Source of the DNA: Caballeronia udeis
Lineage (GTDB): Bacteria > Pseudomonadota > Gammaproteobacteria > Burkholderiales > Burkholderiaceae
DNA: 64,000 nt
Assembly: GCF_001544555.2 (NCBI RefSeq)
Contig: NZ_FCOK02000033.1
Location: forward strand, 1 to 64,000
Reading direction: 5' to 3'
A program made the translations under genes and the position numbers. Shown piece by piece: positions 25,815 to 34,097 of the stretch. The notes beneath the pieces are model-generated. The model was not told the DNA's origin. It worked only from the letters and a program-made list of their open reading frames with translations, and did no database searches. The first letter of the stretch is position 1, and every line of letters starts with the position of its first letter.

Positions 25815-26744
25815 CTAGACCTTTCCCTTCCAGGGCACGAGCACCCGCTCTACGTAGCGCATCAGTACGTCGAAACACAGCGCGAAGAATCCGATCACGA
25901 TAATGCCCATGATCACCACATCGCTTGCGAGAAACTCGGCGGCATTGAGCACCATGAAACCGAGTCCGCTGGTCGACGCCACCATCTCGGCGGCGACCAG
26001 CGTGGTCCAGCCCACGCCAATGCCGATCCGCATGCCCGTGAAGATCTCCGGCATCGCGGATTTGAGAATCACGTAGAGGACCACTTGCGTGCGTGACGCA
26101 CCCATCGAATAAGCGGCATGAATCTGCTCGATCGACACTGAACGCACGCCGGCACGCGCGGCAATGGCAAGCGGCGCAAAGATCGCGAGGTAGATCAGGA
26201 ACACCTTCGAGAACTCGCCAATGCCGAACCAGATGATGATGAGCGGCAGGTAGGCAAGCGGCGGCAGCGGGCGATAGAACTCGATCGGCGGATCGAACAG
26301 GCCGCGCGCGATCCGTGACACACCCATCATCACACCCACGGGTATGGCGGTCAGGCACGCGAGCGCAAACGCACCGAACACACGCAAGAGGCTGATGCCG
26401 GTATGTTGCGCGAGCGTCGAGTTCGCGAAGCCGTCTGTCGCCACCAGGATGAACTTTGCATAGACGGCTTGCGGCGAAGGCAGGAAGAGCGGCTTGATCA
26501 AATGCAGGTTCGTCACCGCGAACCACAATCCGAACAGGGCGAGGATGGTGAACATGCTGGCGGCAAGACTGCTGCCTTGCCCGGGCACGCCAAACGAGTC
26601 GCCGGGCTTGACCGGTTTCTTGGCGAGAACCCGCACACGGCGGCGCGGCCGTTGTGGCGGTTCGGCGGAGGTCTCGGGTCTCATTGGCAGGTCGCGGTGA
26701 GGTAGCGCGTCGATCGATTTCGAACCAGACATGAAATTAGACAT
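25815..26744 (-). CDS. tauC: ABC transporter permease, taurine/sulfonate type
   Basis: A 309-residue permease of the TauC/SsuC family. After a hydrophilic, Arg- and Pro-rich N-terminal stretch (about 70 residues) there are six membrane segments. The EAA-type loop reads IEQIHAAYSMGASRTQVVLYVILKSAMPEI. ATG 26744 has GGAGGTGG upstream and overlaps the end of the ATPase gene by 8 bases. It would form the channel with the ATPase and binding protein encoded just upstream. Nearby xsc and pta genes make a sulfonate such as taurine the likely cargo. Confidence 0.85.
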   Translation of the reverse strand: MSNFMSGSKSIDALPHRDLPMRPETSAEPPQRPRRRVRVLAKKPVKPGDSFGVPGQGSSLAASMFTILALFGLWFAVTNLHLIKPLFLPSPQAVYAKFILVATDGFANSTLAQHTGISLLRVFGAFALACLTAIPVGVMMGVSRIARGLFDPPIEFYRPLPPLAYLPLIIIWFGIGEFSKVFLIYLAIFAPLAIAARAGVRSVSIEQIHAAYSMGASRTQVVLYVILKSAMPEIFTGMRIGIGVGWTTLVAAEMVASTSGLGFMVLNAAEFLASDVVIMGIIVIGFFALCFDVLMRYVERVLVPWKGKV

Positions 26745-27552
26745 GAGCCACCTCCGCCGCTGCGCCGTGCGACTTCTCATCGCCGTAGATAATGCTGAGT
26801 ATGCGCTCGCGCATTTCAATGAAGTCCGGGCTCGATTTGACCGCCCGAGCGTCGCGGGTGTCGAGAAAACGCCGGTTGAAATCGAGCTCGTAGGTATGCG
26901 TGATACGCCCCGGGCGAGGCGACATCACGATCAGCCGGCTGGCGAGAAATAGCGCTTCCTCCACGCTATGGGTGATGAAGAAGAACATCTTGTTCGTCTT
27001 CTTCCAGACATCGAGCAGCAGTTCCTGAATGGTTTCCCGAGTGAGCGCGTCGAGTGCGGCCATGGGTTCGTCCATCAGCAGCATGGCGGGGTCGCAGGTC
27101 AGCGCGCGGGCAATACCCACGCGCTGCTGCATCCCACCGGATAACTGATAGATCATATGCTTGTGGAAGTCCTGCAATCCGACAAGCGCGAGGTTGCGCA
27201 CAGCGATCTCGCGGCGCTTGGCCTTGGCCACCCCCTGCAGCTTCAGCCCGAATTCCGCGTTATCGATCACGTTCAGCCACGGCAGCAGGGCGTGTTTCTG
27301 GAACACCACGCCGCGATCGGCGCCGGGTCCGGCAATAGGCTCGCCCCCGAGCAGCAGCTCGCCGCTGCTTGGCGCGATGAACCCCGCCATCAGCGACAGC
27401 AGGGTCGTCTTGCCACACCCTGATGCGCCCAGCGCGACCACCAGATCACCCGAGTCGATCTGCAGGTTGATGTTGTCCAGCGCGTGCACGCTCTCGCCGG
27501 CACGGCGGCCCGGAAACGTCACGCTGACGTTCGTGATCTTCATGCTTTCCAT
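26737..27552 (-). CDS. tauB: ABC transporter ATP-binding protein, taurine/sulfonate type
   Basis: 271 residues, with Walker A GASGCGKTT, signature LSGGMQQR, Walker B MLLMDEP and the switch His in FITHSVEEA. This is a TauB/SsuB-like ATPase. GGAGGAT lies 4 bases before ATG 27552; ATG 27543 is an alternative with wider spacing. It is the middle gene of the three-gene transporter operon. Confidence 0.88.
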   Translation of the reverse strand: MESMKITNVSVTFPGRRAGESVHALDNINLQIDSGDLVVALGASGCGKTTLLSLMAGFIAPSSGELLLGGEPIAGPGADRGVVFQKHALLPWLNVIDNAEFGLKLQGVAKAKRREIAVRNLALVGLQDFHKHMIYQLSGGMQQRVGIARALTCDPAMLLMDEPMAALDALTRETIQELLLDVWKKTNKMFFFITHSVEEALFLASRLIVMSPRPGRITHTYELDFNRRFLDTRDARAVKSSPDFIEMRERILSIIYGDEKSHGAAAEVAHV

Positions 27553-27583
27553 AGATCCTCCTGATCGATGCCCCTGGCGTTGT

Positions 27584-28648
27584 TCACTTGAGCTTCATCG
27601 CGGCTTCCGCATACTCGGGCGTGACAAAGCTCGAGTAATCGGACGCTACCGCATCAATGCGCTTCTGGTCCTTGAGGAACATCGACGTGTCCTTCAGCGC
27701 GAGCGTTGCGCGGCCCGCATTGCCGCCACCGAGCCACTGCGCCGACACCTGGTCGGCAAGCGACGGGAATGCATACAGCGAGAGCGATTCCGGCACGTCG
27801 CCGGGCGCGCCGCCGATCATCTTGGCAATCGCTGCCGCCTGCGGTGAAGCCGCATTCCACTGAGCGGTATTACGGCGATATTGATCGTCCGCGTCGGCAA
27901 TGGCCTTCACCAGTTTAGCCATGAAGTCCTTATGTTCCTCGCCCCATTTCCGGTCGACTGCGATACCGTCGAACGTCGGTTTTCCAAGCTTTGAAAGATC
28001 CCCCGACGTGATCAGCACCTTGCCGCTTTTCTTGAGTTCGGCCAGCGCCGGATTCCATACATACGCCGCGTCGATATCACCCCGTTCCCATGCAGCGACG
28101 ATCTGGTTCGGCTGCATGTTGAGGATCTTTACATCGGATGGGTTGATGCCCCAGTGCTGCAGCGCAAACATCGTGTGATAGTGGGTGGTCGAAACGAACG
28201 GGACGCCGATCGTCTTGCCTTTCAGGTCGGCCGGCTTTGTCACGCCGGAGCCATTGCGCACGACCATTGCTTCAGCCTGGTTGATATTGTCGAGGATCCA
28301 GAAAAGCTGCAGGTCCACGCCCTGGCTCACGGCCGCGGCCAGCGGGCTCGATCCGATGACCCCTACCTTCACGTCGCCCGAAGCCATCGCCGTTGCTACT
28401 TTCGCGCCCGACTCGAACTGCCGCCAGTTGATCTTGTAGCCGGTCTCCTTTTCGATGGACCCGTTGGCGATCGCCACGACCCAGGGATCGACGATCTGCT
28501 GGTACGCGATAGTGACTTCCTTGTCCTCGGCGTGCGCGGGTTGCACCGCGATGGTGACGAACGTCGCCAACACGGTCGCGGCTGCAATGACGCGATGCAT
28601 CGGGCGGGCGAACCACCTCGAAAATTTTGATCGTTTATCGTGTTGCAT
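27584..28648 (-). CDS. tauA: ABC transporter periplasmic binding protein, taurine type
   Basis: 354 residues with a Sec signal peptide (about 1-40, ending PAHAED). The mature protein is of the TauA/SsuA family: VTIAYQQIVDPWVVAIANG, GSSPLAAAVSQGVDLQLFWILDNIN, KGKTIGVPFVSTTHYHTMFAL and WERGDIDAAYVWNPALAEL. ATG 28648 is preferred to an upstream ATG because GGAGAT precedes it. The gene is divergent from the MocR regulator at 28914. TauA-like ligands include taurine; the pathway genes elsewhere in the window agree. Confidence 0.87.
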   Translation of the reverse strand: MQHDKRSKFSRWFARPMHRVIAAATVLATFVTIAVQPAHAEDKEVTIAYQQIVDPWVVAIANGSIEKETGYKINWRQFESGAKVATAMASGDVKVGVIGSSPLAAAVSQGVDLQLFWILDNINQAEAMVVRNGSGVTKPADLKGKTIGVPFVSTTHYHTMFALQHWGINPSDVKILNMQPNQIVAAWERGDIDAAYVWNPALAELKKSGKVLITSGDLSKLGKPTFDGIAVDRKWGEEHKDFMAKLVKAIADADDQYRRNTAQWNAASPQAAAIAKMIGGAPGDVPESLSLYAFPSLADQVSAQWLGGGNAGRATLALKDTSMFLKDQKRIDAVASDYSSFVTPEYAEAAMKLK

Positions 28649-28913
28649 TGCGGATCTCCTGGCGGGCAGCGTGCATGGCACGCAAGTCTTGTCGGAACGA
28701 CCGGGGCTTGTCCCGATCGCGGGAACACGGTCGAATCGAGTATCGTCAACTAAAAATCGGCTGAGTTAGTACCAGACGCCGCCGATCGTTGAGTCCACAT
28801 TCGCCGCGCCGTTTCGGCGCTGCACGCCTGGCTCGCAGGGGGCCACGCCGACGGCCATCGCGCCAGATCGCGTTAATTCCGAATCAACCACCCTAATCAA
28901 TCACGGAGGAAAT

Positions 28914-30431
28914 ATGGCTAGCCGGATGTCGTCGGCAATGTGGTCGCAGCGGTTCCAGCGGTCGGCTGAATCGAATATCAGCCTGCAAGGGCAGATTCGG
29001 CAGATGCTGGTAGCCGCCATTCTCGACGGGCAGATGTCCGTCGATACCGCGTTGCCCTCGAGCCGCGAACTGGCCGACCAGTTGAGCGTGGCCCGCAATA
29101 CGGTCGTGCTCGCCTACCAGCAACTGGTGGAAGAGGGTTACCTGATTTCCCGGGAGCGCAGCGGGCACTTCGTCAATCCGGCCATGCTCGAAGGCCGGCA
29201 CGGGTTTGTCCCGACTCAAACCGTCGCGGCGAACGAGGCGGTAGGGCGGCCCGACTGGACCCAACGCATTGCGCGTTTGCCGTCCTTGCAGCGCAATATC
29301 GTCAAGCAGGCGAGTTGGCAGAACTACGAGTTTCCTTTCATCTATGGTCAGTTCGACCAGACGCTCTTTCCAACGAGCGACTGGCGCGAGTGCTGCATGA
29401 AGGCGCTCTCCGTCATGGAGATCCGCAACTGGGCGCCGGACCTGATCGAACGCGACGACGACACGCTGATCCAGCAGATTCGTACCCGCGTGCTGCCGCG
29501 TCGCGGCGTCTTCGCGATGCCGGACGAAATTGTCGTGACCATGGGGGCACAGCAGGCGCTTTATCTCATTGCCGACCTGCTGGCGAACGAGCGCACCACG
29601 ATTGGTTTTGAGAACCCCGGGTATCCCGATGCACGCAATATTTTCCTGAACCGCCACGCGCCGCTGCTGCCGCTGCCGGTTGATGAAGGCGGCGTGCGCC
29701 CGGTCGCCGACGCCCATCTGCTGGCGCAATGCGACTACGTGTATGTGACGCCGAGCCATCAGTGTCCGACCACCGCGACTTTGCCGCTCGAACGCAGGCA
29801 CGCGCTGCTCGAACTGGCGCAGAAACATGATTTTGTCGTGATCGAGGACGATTACGAGAGCGAGAACAATTTCTCCGGCGCGCCGCATCCGGCGTTGAAG
29901 AGCCTGGACACCGCCGACCGCGTGCTCTATGTGGGCAGCTTGTCGAAGAGTTTCGCTCCGGGCTTGCGGCTCGGTTATGTGGTCGGCCCGCGTGACCTGA
30001 TTCGCGAGCTGCGGGCGTTGCGGCGGTTGATGGTGCGTCATCCGGCGGCGTACATCCAGCGCGCGTTCGCGACCTTTCTCGCGCTCGGCCATCACGACGC
30101 GTTGCTGCGGCGGCTCGCCTTCGCCTACAAGGAGCGTGCGGAGGCGCTCAAGGCCGCGCTCGACACCCATCTGCCGGAGGTCGGGCACGCGCGGATTACC
30201 GGCGGCTCCTCGTGCTGGGTGGAAGGTCCGCCCTGGCTTGACGCAACACGTCTTGCTGCTGAAGCCGAGGCGCACGGCATCCTGATTGAACTGGGCAGCG
30301 TGTTTTTTATGGAAGGGCTGGAGCAGCGCCAATGCTTCCGCATGGGCTTTTCGGCCATCAAGCTGGAAAAGATCGAACCCGGTGTGCGTGCGCTGGCGGA
30401 GCTCGTGCGGGCGCAATGTCCGCAGGCGTGA
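28914..30431 (+). CDS. MocR-type regulator (GntR winged helix fused to aminotransferase fold)
   Basis: 505 residues. A GntR DNA-binding domain (about 20-90; LPSSRELADQLSVARNTVVLAYQQLVEEGYL) is joined to a class I aminotransferase domain. The PLP lysine is Lys345 in SLSKSFAPG, and VIEDDYESE holds the cofactor Asp. CGGAGGA precedes ATG 28914. It is divergent from the tauABC-like operon, as in the TauR systems that control taurine uptake and use, so TauR is the likely identity. The 265-base gap between them contains AATCAA twice (28883-28900), close to the RBS, as possible binding sites. Confidence 0.86.
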   Translation: MASRMSSAMWSQRFQRSAESNISLQGQIRQMLVAAILDGQMSVDTALPSSRELADQLSVARNTVVLAYQQLVEEGYLISRERSGHFVNPAMLEGRHGFVPTQTVAANEAVGRPDWTQRIARLPSLQRNIVKQASWQNYEFPFIYGQFDQTLFPTSDWRECCMKALSVMEIRNWAPDLIERDDDTLIQQIRTRVLPRRGVFAMPDEIVVTMGAQQALYLIADLLANERTTIGFENPGYPDARNIFLNRHAPLLPLPVDEGGVRPVADAHLLAQCDYVYVTPSHQCPTTATLPLERRHALLELAQKHDFVVIEDDYESENNFSGAPHPALKSLDTADRVLYVGSLSKSFAPGLRLGYVVGPRDLIRELRALRRLMVRHPAAYIQRAFATFLALGHHDALLRRLAFAYKERAEALKAALDTHLPEVGHARITGGSSCWVEGPPWLDATRLAAEAEAHGILIELGSVFFMEGLEQRQCFRMGFSAIKLEKIEPGVRALAELVRAQCPQA

Positions 30432-30590
30432 GCGCTTGGGGTGACAGCATGAGGCGGGCGCTGGCCCAAGCGAATCGGCTCGACTGGAACTACCGCGGGA
30501 GCTGAGAGTTACTTAACGTGTCGGTGAAACTTGGCTGCAGCCGTCGCCGACCGGCGTGCGGCTACGCCAGTCATCTGACAGGAGACACGT

Positions 30591-30995
30591 ATGACAGACT
30601 CGCGCACCGCGACATCCGAAGTGACGGCCGACACGCTTGCGGCTTTTTCCGACGCCTTCAACCGTCACGACGCCAACGCGCTGATGGCCTTCATGACCGA
30701 GGACTGTGTCTTCGATACCGCCGGCGGCAACGAGATCCACGGCACACGGTTTGCCGGACGCGCGGCCGTGCAAGCGGCCTTTGAAGGTGTCTTCAAGACC
30801 TTTCCCGATGCCCACTGGGGACACGGCCGGCACTACGTAGCCGGTGAACGCGGCGTGTCGGAATGGGTCTTTACCGGTACGCACGCCGAAGGCTGGCGTA
30901 TCGAGGCTGAAGGTTGCGATCTCTTTGAGTTTCGCGACGGCCTGATTGCGGTAAAACGCGCGTTTCGCAAGGAACGTCCGAGGCAGGCTGCCTGA
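30591..30995 (+). CDS. NTF2-like/SnoaL family protein
   Basis: A 134-residue protein with the cone-shaped NTF2 fold signature: FSDAFNRHDANALMAFMTEDCVFDTAGG, then HGTRFAGRAAVQAAFEGVFKTFPDAH and the closing FEFRDGLIAVKRAF. CAGGAGACACGT precedes the ATG. Members are small isomerases, hydrolases or ligand binders; nothing here fixes the substrate. It follows the MocR gene by 160 bases and may be co-transcribed. Confidence 0.8.
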   Translation: MTDSRTATSEVTADTLAAFSDAFNRHDANALMAFMTEDCVFDTAGGNEIHGTRFAGRAAVQAAFEGVFKTFPDAHWGHGRHYVAGERGVSEWVFTGTHAEGWRIEAEGCDLFEFRDGLIAVKRAFRKERPRQAA

Positions 30996-31247
30996 GCGCT
31001 CCGCTGGACGGCAGCGGGGTGCGGCAGGCGGCGCTGGCAGGCCTGCGGAGCGTGTGACGGGCAACTGCGTGTCCGTCGTGACGCAGGGACGCCTGAAGGC
31101 TGTTGAAATTCCGTCATTGATGCGCTTCTCCCGCCGGCATGAAGATTTGCCGACGCTCGGCGCGGGATTAAAACCAGACGCTGATCATCAAGCGGAACGA
31201 AATCACGCAGGTGAACGGGACGACGACATAACGATCTCGCTTGCGAT

Positions 31248-31287
31248 AACGCATTCAAAATAACAGAATGAATGCGTTGAACGCATT
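31248..31287. promoter_or_regulatory. Operator of the toxin-antitoxin operon
   Basis: Three half-sites of AACGCATT(C) occur: AACGCATTC (31248-31256), its complement GAATGCGTT (31270-31278) and AACGCATT (31280-31287). The last two form AATGCGTT-G-AACGCATT, a perfect 8-bp palindrome 17 bases before the antitoxin start. Ribbon-helix-helix antitoxins bind such sites to repress their own operon. The rest of the 30996-31303 gap holds no gene. Confidence 0.7.
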
Positions 31288-31303
31288 TTAGTGAGATGAC
31301 TCC

Positions 31304-31567
31304 ATGGCGATGCTTACAGTACGGAACTTGCCCGATGATGTACACCGCGCGCTGCGGGTGCGGGCCGCTCAACACGGGCACAGCACCGAGGCCGAAGTCC
31401 GCGAGATTTTGGCGAGCGCGGTCAAGCCAGAGACGCGTGTTCGTCTGGGCGAGGCGCTTTCGGAATTGGGTCGGAAAATCGGCCTGACGAACGAGGATTT
31501 CGAGGATTTCGAGGTCTTCGACCGGGTGAGAGACAAGACGCCGGCCGAACCGCCGAGGTTTGAATGA
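31304..31567 (+). CDS. FitA/VapB-type antitoxin
   Basis: An 87-residue ribbon-helix-helix protein: MAMLTVRNLPDDVHRALRVRAAQHGHSTEAEVREIL is the Arc-like DNA-binding part, and the acidic C-terminus (NEDFEDFEVFDRVRDK) would wrap the toxin. The stop overlaps the toxin start by ATGA, the usual arrangement. Confidence 0.87.
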   Translation: MAMLTVRNLPDDVHRALRVRAAQHGHSTEAEVREILASAVKPETRVRLGEALSELGRKIGLTNEDFEDFEVFDRVRDKTPAEPPRFE

Positions 31568-31980
31568 TCGTCCTCGATACGAACGTTGTTTCCGAGGCGA
31601 TGAAGCCCGAGCCACACCCGGCCGTCCGGGCCTGGTTGAATGAGCAAGCCGTCGAAACGCTCTATCTGTCCAGCGTGACGCTTGCCGAGTTGCTATTTAG
31701 CATTGGGGCGGTCCCGACCGGCAAGCGCAAGGACATGCTGGCACAGGCCCTTGACGGTTTGTTGGGGCTGTTCAGGGATCGGGTGCTGCCATTTGATACC
31801 GACGCAGCACGGCGCTATGCCGAGCTGGCCGTGACGGCCAAAGCCGGCGGGCGAGGATTCCCCACACCCGACGGCTACATTGCCGCGATCGCGGCTTCGC
31901 GAGCGTTCATCGTGGCTTCACGCGACACGGCCCCCTTTGAGGCCGTCAGCATCGCAGTTATCAATCCGTGGGAAGCGTAG
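31564..31980 (+). CDS. PIN-domain ribonuclease toxin, FitB/VapC type
   Basis: 138 residues. The PIN-domain acids are visible: Asp5 in MIVLDTNVVSE, Glu in TLAELLF, Asp near PTPDGYIAAIA and the late Asp in VASRDTAPF. It would cleave RNA unless bound by the antitoxin encoded just upstream. It lies against an IclR gene of the sulfonate island and may mark an insertion junction. Confidence 0.88.
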   Translation: MIVLDTNVVSEAMKPEPHPAVRAWLNEQAVETLYLSSVTLAELLFSIGAVPTGKRKDMLAQALDGLLGLFRDRVLPFDTDAARRYAELAVTAKAGGRGFPTPDGYIAAIAASRAFIVASRDTAPFEAVSIAVINPWEA

Positions 31981-32060
31981 AGCGCTGATGGCTTTTCATA
32001 GGATCGTTTTGCAGCAAGTTCTTATGAACGATGCACCCAAAATCGGATTGATATCAAGGG

Positions 32061-32816
32061 CTAGAAGGTGTTTGCCAGTTCTCGCGCCGCTTCCTGCAGG
32101 CGCGGCACGAATTCGAGCGAGCGGGAGAGCGGCGCGCGGGAAACGGGCGCGTGCACGGCAATGGCGGCAATGCTCATGCCTTCTTTGTTCATCACAGGCA
32201 CCGCGACGCAGGCTATGCCTGCAAGAAATTCCTCGTTGTCGATGCCAATGCGCTTGTGTGCGGTGCGATCAAGTTCGGCTTCGAGCATTTCGGGGTCGGT
32301 GATGGTATTCGGCGTGAAGCGTTCGATTTTCAGCGCGCGTACCAGCGCCGAACGCTGCTCGCGAGACAGCATCATGGCCAGCAGCAATTTACCGCTCGCG
32401 GTGCAATACGCCGGCACTTTCGAACCGGGCTTCAGGTCGAGCCGCAGGGGCCAGGGCGCTTCCATGCGGTCCAGGTAAAGCACTTCGGTTTCATGCAACA
32501 TGGTGAGGTTGCAGGTTTCCCCGAGGTCCGCCACCAGCCGTCCGAGAATGGCGTGCCGCAGACGCCGCGCGCCTGAGTGCATGACAACGCCGAGACCGAG
32601 CTGCGCGAGACGCGGGCCGATCACGTAGGCATTCTTGTGGCCCGGATCGCGGATCACGAGGCCGCCCGCTTCCAGCGACGCCAGCATGCGGTGCAGCGAC
32701 GGCTTCGGCAGGTCGACGTCCTGCGCGATGTCGGCAAGCGACACCGGACCTTCCGCCTTGACGAGATGCTCGAGCAGCGCGAAGGCACGCAGTGTCGGCG
32801 TATCAGCAGTGGTCAT
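32061..32816 (-). CDS. IclR-family regulator (paralogue of the one at 44346)
   Basis: 251 residues. N-terminal winged helix (TLRAFALLEHLV, SLADIAQDVDLPKPSLHRMLASLEAGGLV), then the IclR effector domain with LGETCNLTMLHETEVLYLDRME and YCTASGKLLLAM. By eye about four in five residues match the IclR regulator at 44346-45107, so the two are recent paralogues. The site GTTCCGAAAAA at 32824-32834 is half of the operator used by that regulator. Its targets are uncertain. Confidence 0.9.
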   Translation of the reverse strand: MTTADTPTLRAFALLEHLVKAEGPVSLADIAQDVDLPKPSLHRMLASLEAGGLVIRDPGHKNAYVIGPRLAQLGLGVVMHSGARRLRHAILGRLVADLGETCNLTMLHETEVLYLDRMEAPWPLRLDLKPGSKVPAYCTASGKLLLAMMLSREQRSALVRALKIERFTPNTITDPEMLEAELDRTAHKRIGIDNEEFLAGIACVAVPVMNKEGMSIAAIAVHAPVSRAPLSRSLEFVPRLQEAARELANTF

Positions 32817-32989
32817 TGCAACCGTTCCGAAAAATAGATGATGACCATTGTACAGAAACGCCCTATGGCGTGGCCTGCCTTGATTTCAGGGCGAAGTTTC
32901 TGCCCGGCTCCATTCCGGTTTTCGATATTGCGGCGTTCGGGCCCTGGCCCGGCAACGCCCGGGATGAAGTGCGTTCCATCTTCACAGCG

Positions 32990-33874
32990 CTACCGTTGCG
33001 GCATTGCATCCGCGTGAAGCAGGGGAGCCAGGCGCGCCGCGGTTTCCTTGATCTTCGGCACGTTCTTGAGCAGGTCGTCGAGGCTTGCCCGCGCGGTGGG
33101 CGCATGCACGGCCAGCGAAGCCAGTACGCCGCTACCGCCGGGTTTGCGAACCGGCACGGCGACCGCCACCATCCCTCGTACGAATTCCTCATTGTCGATA
33201 CCGAGACCCCGCGAGGCCAGCCGGTCAAGCTCCGCACCGAGCAGGGTGGTGTCGGTGAAGGTGCGATAGGTATGCGCCTTGAGCGGCATCCGGGCAAGGA
33301 ACAGCGCCCGCTCGGCAGGCTTCATCAGCGAGAGGAACAGCTTGCCGCTCGCCGTGCAATGCAGCGGCACGCGCATTCCCGGCTGCATATGCAGGCGCAG
33401 GGGTTCGCTTGTCTCCACGCGCTCGACGTAGAGCACGGCGTCGCCGTCGAGCACGGTGAGGTTGCAGCTCTCTCCAAGCACATCGACAAGTCCGCGCAGC
33501 AACGCGCGGCAGGAGCGGGTAAACGTGCTGTTCGCGAGCATGGTCAGCGCGAGTTGGGCCGCGCGTGGACCGAGCGTTATGCCACGGTCGGCGCCGCGTG
33601 AATCCGGTATGTGTGTCACGTAACCCAGCGCTTCCAGCGATTCGATCATGCGCGCCAGGGTCGCCTTCGGAATATGCAGGCGTGCAGACAGTTGCGACAG
33701 TGAAAACGGTTGTCCGGCCGCGGCAAGGTGCTCGACCACGATGAGCGCCCGCAGAACGCGGGTGTCCTCGGGAGTCGGGTCCTGGTGCAGGGCAGCATGC
33801 GAAGCGGCATGTGACCCGGCATGTGAGGCGATGGATAAAGCCGCATTTGACGCGGGGCTCGCGGCGTCTTTCAT
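32990..33874 (-). CDS. iseR: IclR-family regulator, likely of the isethionate genes
   Basis: 294 residues. A His/Ala/Ser-rich N-terminal leader of about 35 residues (SHAGSHAASHAALH repeats) precedes a winged helix (QPFSLSQLSARLHIPKATLARMIESLEALGYV) and an IclR effector domain (LGESCNLTVLDGDAVLYVERVE, HCTASGKLFLSL). ATG 33874 is chosen since AGAGG lies upstream; a GTG two codons earlier is possible. It is divergent from the GMC dehydrogenase gene at 34098, with the inverted repeat 33969-33985 between them. The name iseR rests on context only. Confidence 0.8.
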   Translation of the reverse strand: MKDAASPASNAALSIASHAGSHAASHAALHQDPTPEDTRVLRALIVVEHLAAAGQPFSLSQLSARLHIPKATLARMIESLEALGYVTHIPDSRGADRGITLGPRAAQLALTMLANSTFTRSCRALLRGLVDVLGESCNLTVLDGDAVLYVERVETSEPLRLHMQPGMRVPLHCTASGKLFLSLMKPAERALFLARMPLKAHTYRTFTDTTLLGAELDRLASRGLGIDNEEFVRGMVAVAVPVRKPGGSGVLASLAVHAPTARASLDDLLKNVPKIKETAARLAPLLHADAMPQR

Positions 33875-33968
33875 TCGCACCTCTGATTAGGGATGACGGG
33901 TGTTCAATGCGGGCAACCGGGTCCGGGAGAACCCGGATAAGCGCCCGAATGCAGCCCTGAAAGTGGAA

Positions 33969-33985
33969 CAAAAAGGCTCTTTTTG
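33969..33985. promoter_or_regulatory. Candidate IclR operator before the isethionate genes
   Basis: CAAAAAG-GCT-CTTTTTG is a perfect 7-bp inverted repeat in the 220-base gap between the divergent IclR and GMC dehydrogenase genes. GTGGAAC occurs next to it (33963-33969) and again at about 34023-34029. Either could be the regulator site. Confidence 0.45.
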
Positions 33986-34097
33986 AACCGGTTTCATCGA
34001 TCGTAGCCGGATTTTCTTGAAGGTGGAACGAACAATCAATAAATTTCAACGAAACGTATCGAAAATTTGAGAGACAAAAAACAAGGAGACGCTAGTG

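Noticed and set aside
25815..28648. Treating the ABC transporter as an aliphatic sulfonate (ssu) system
   Set aside because: No ssuD, ssuE or tauD gene is present; the divergent MocR gene and nearby xsc favour the taurine dissimilation type.
28893..30416. 507-residue minus-strand frame opposite the MocR regulator gene
   Set aside because: Shadow of a clear MocR gene; composition untypical of real proteins.
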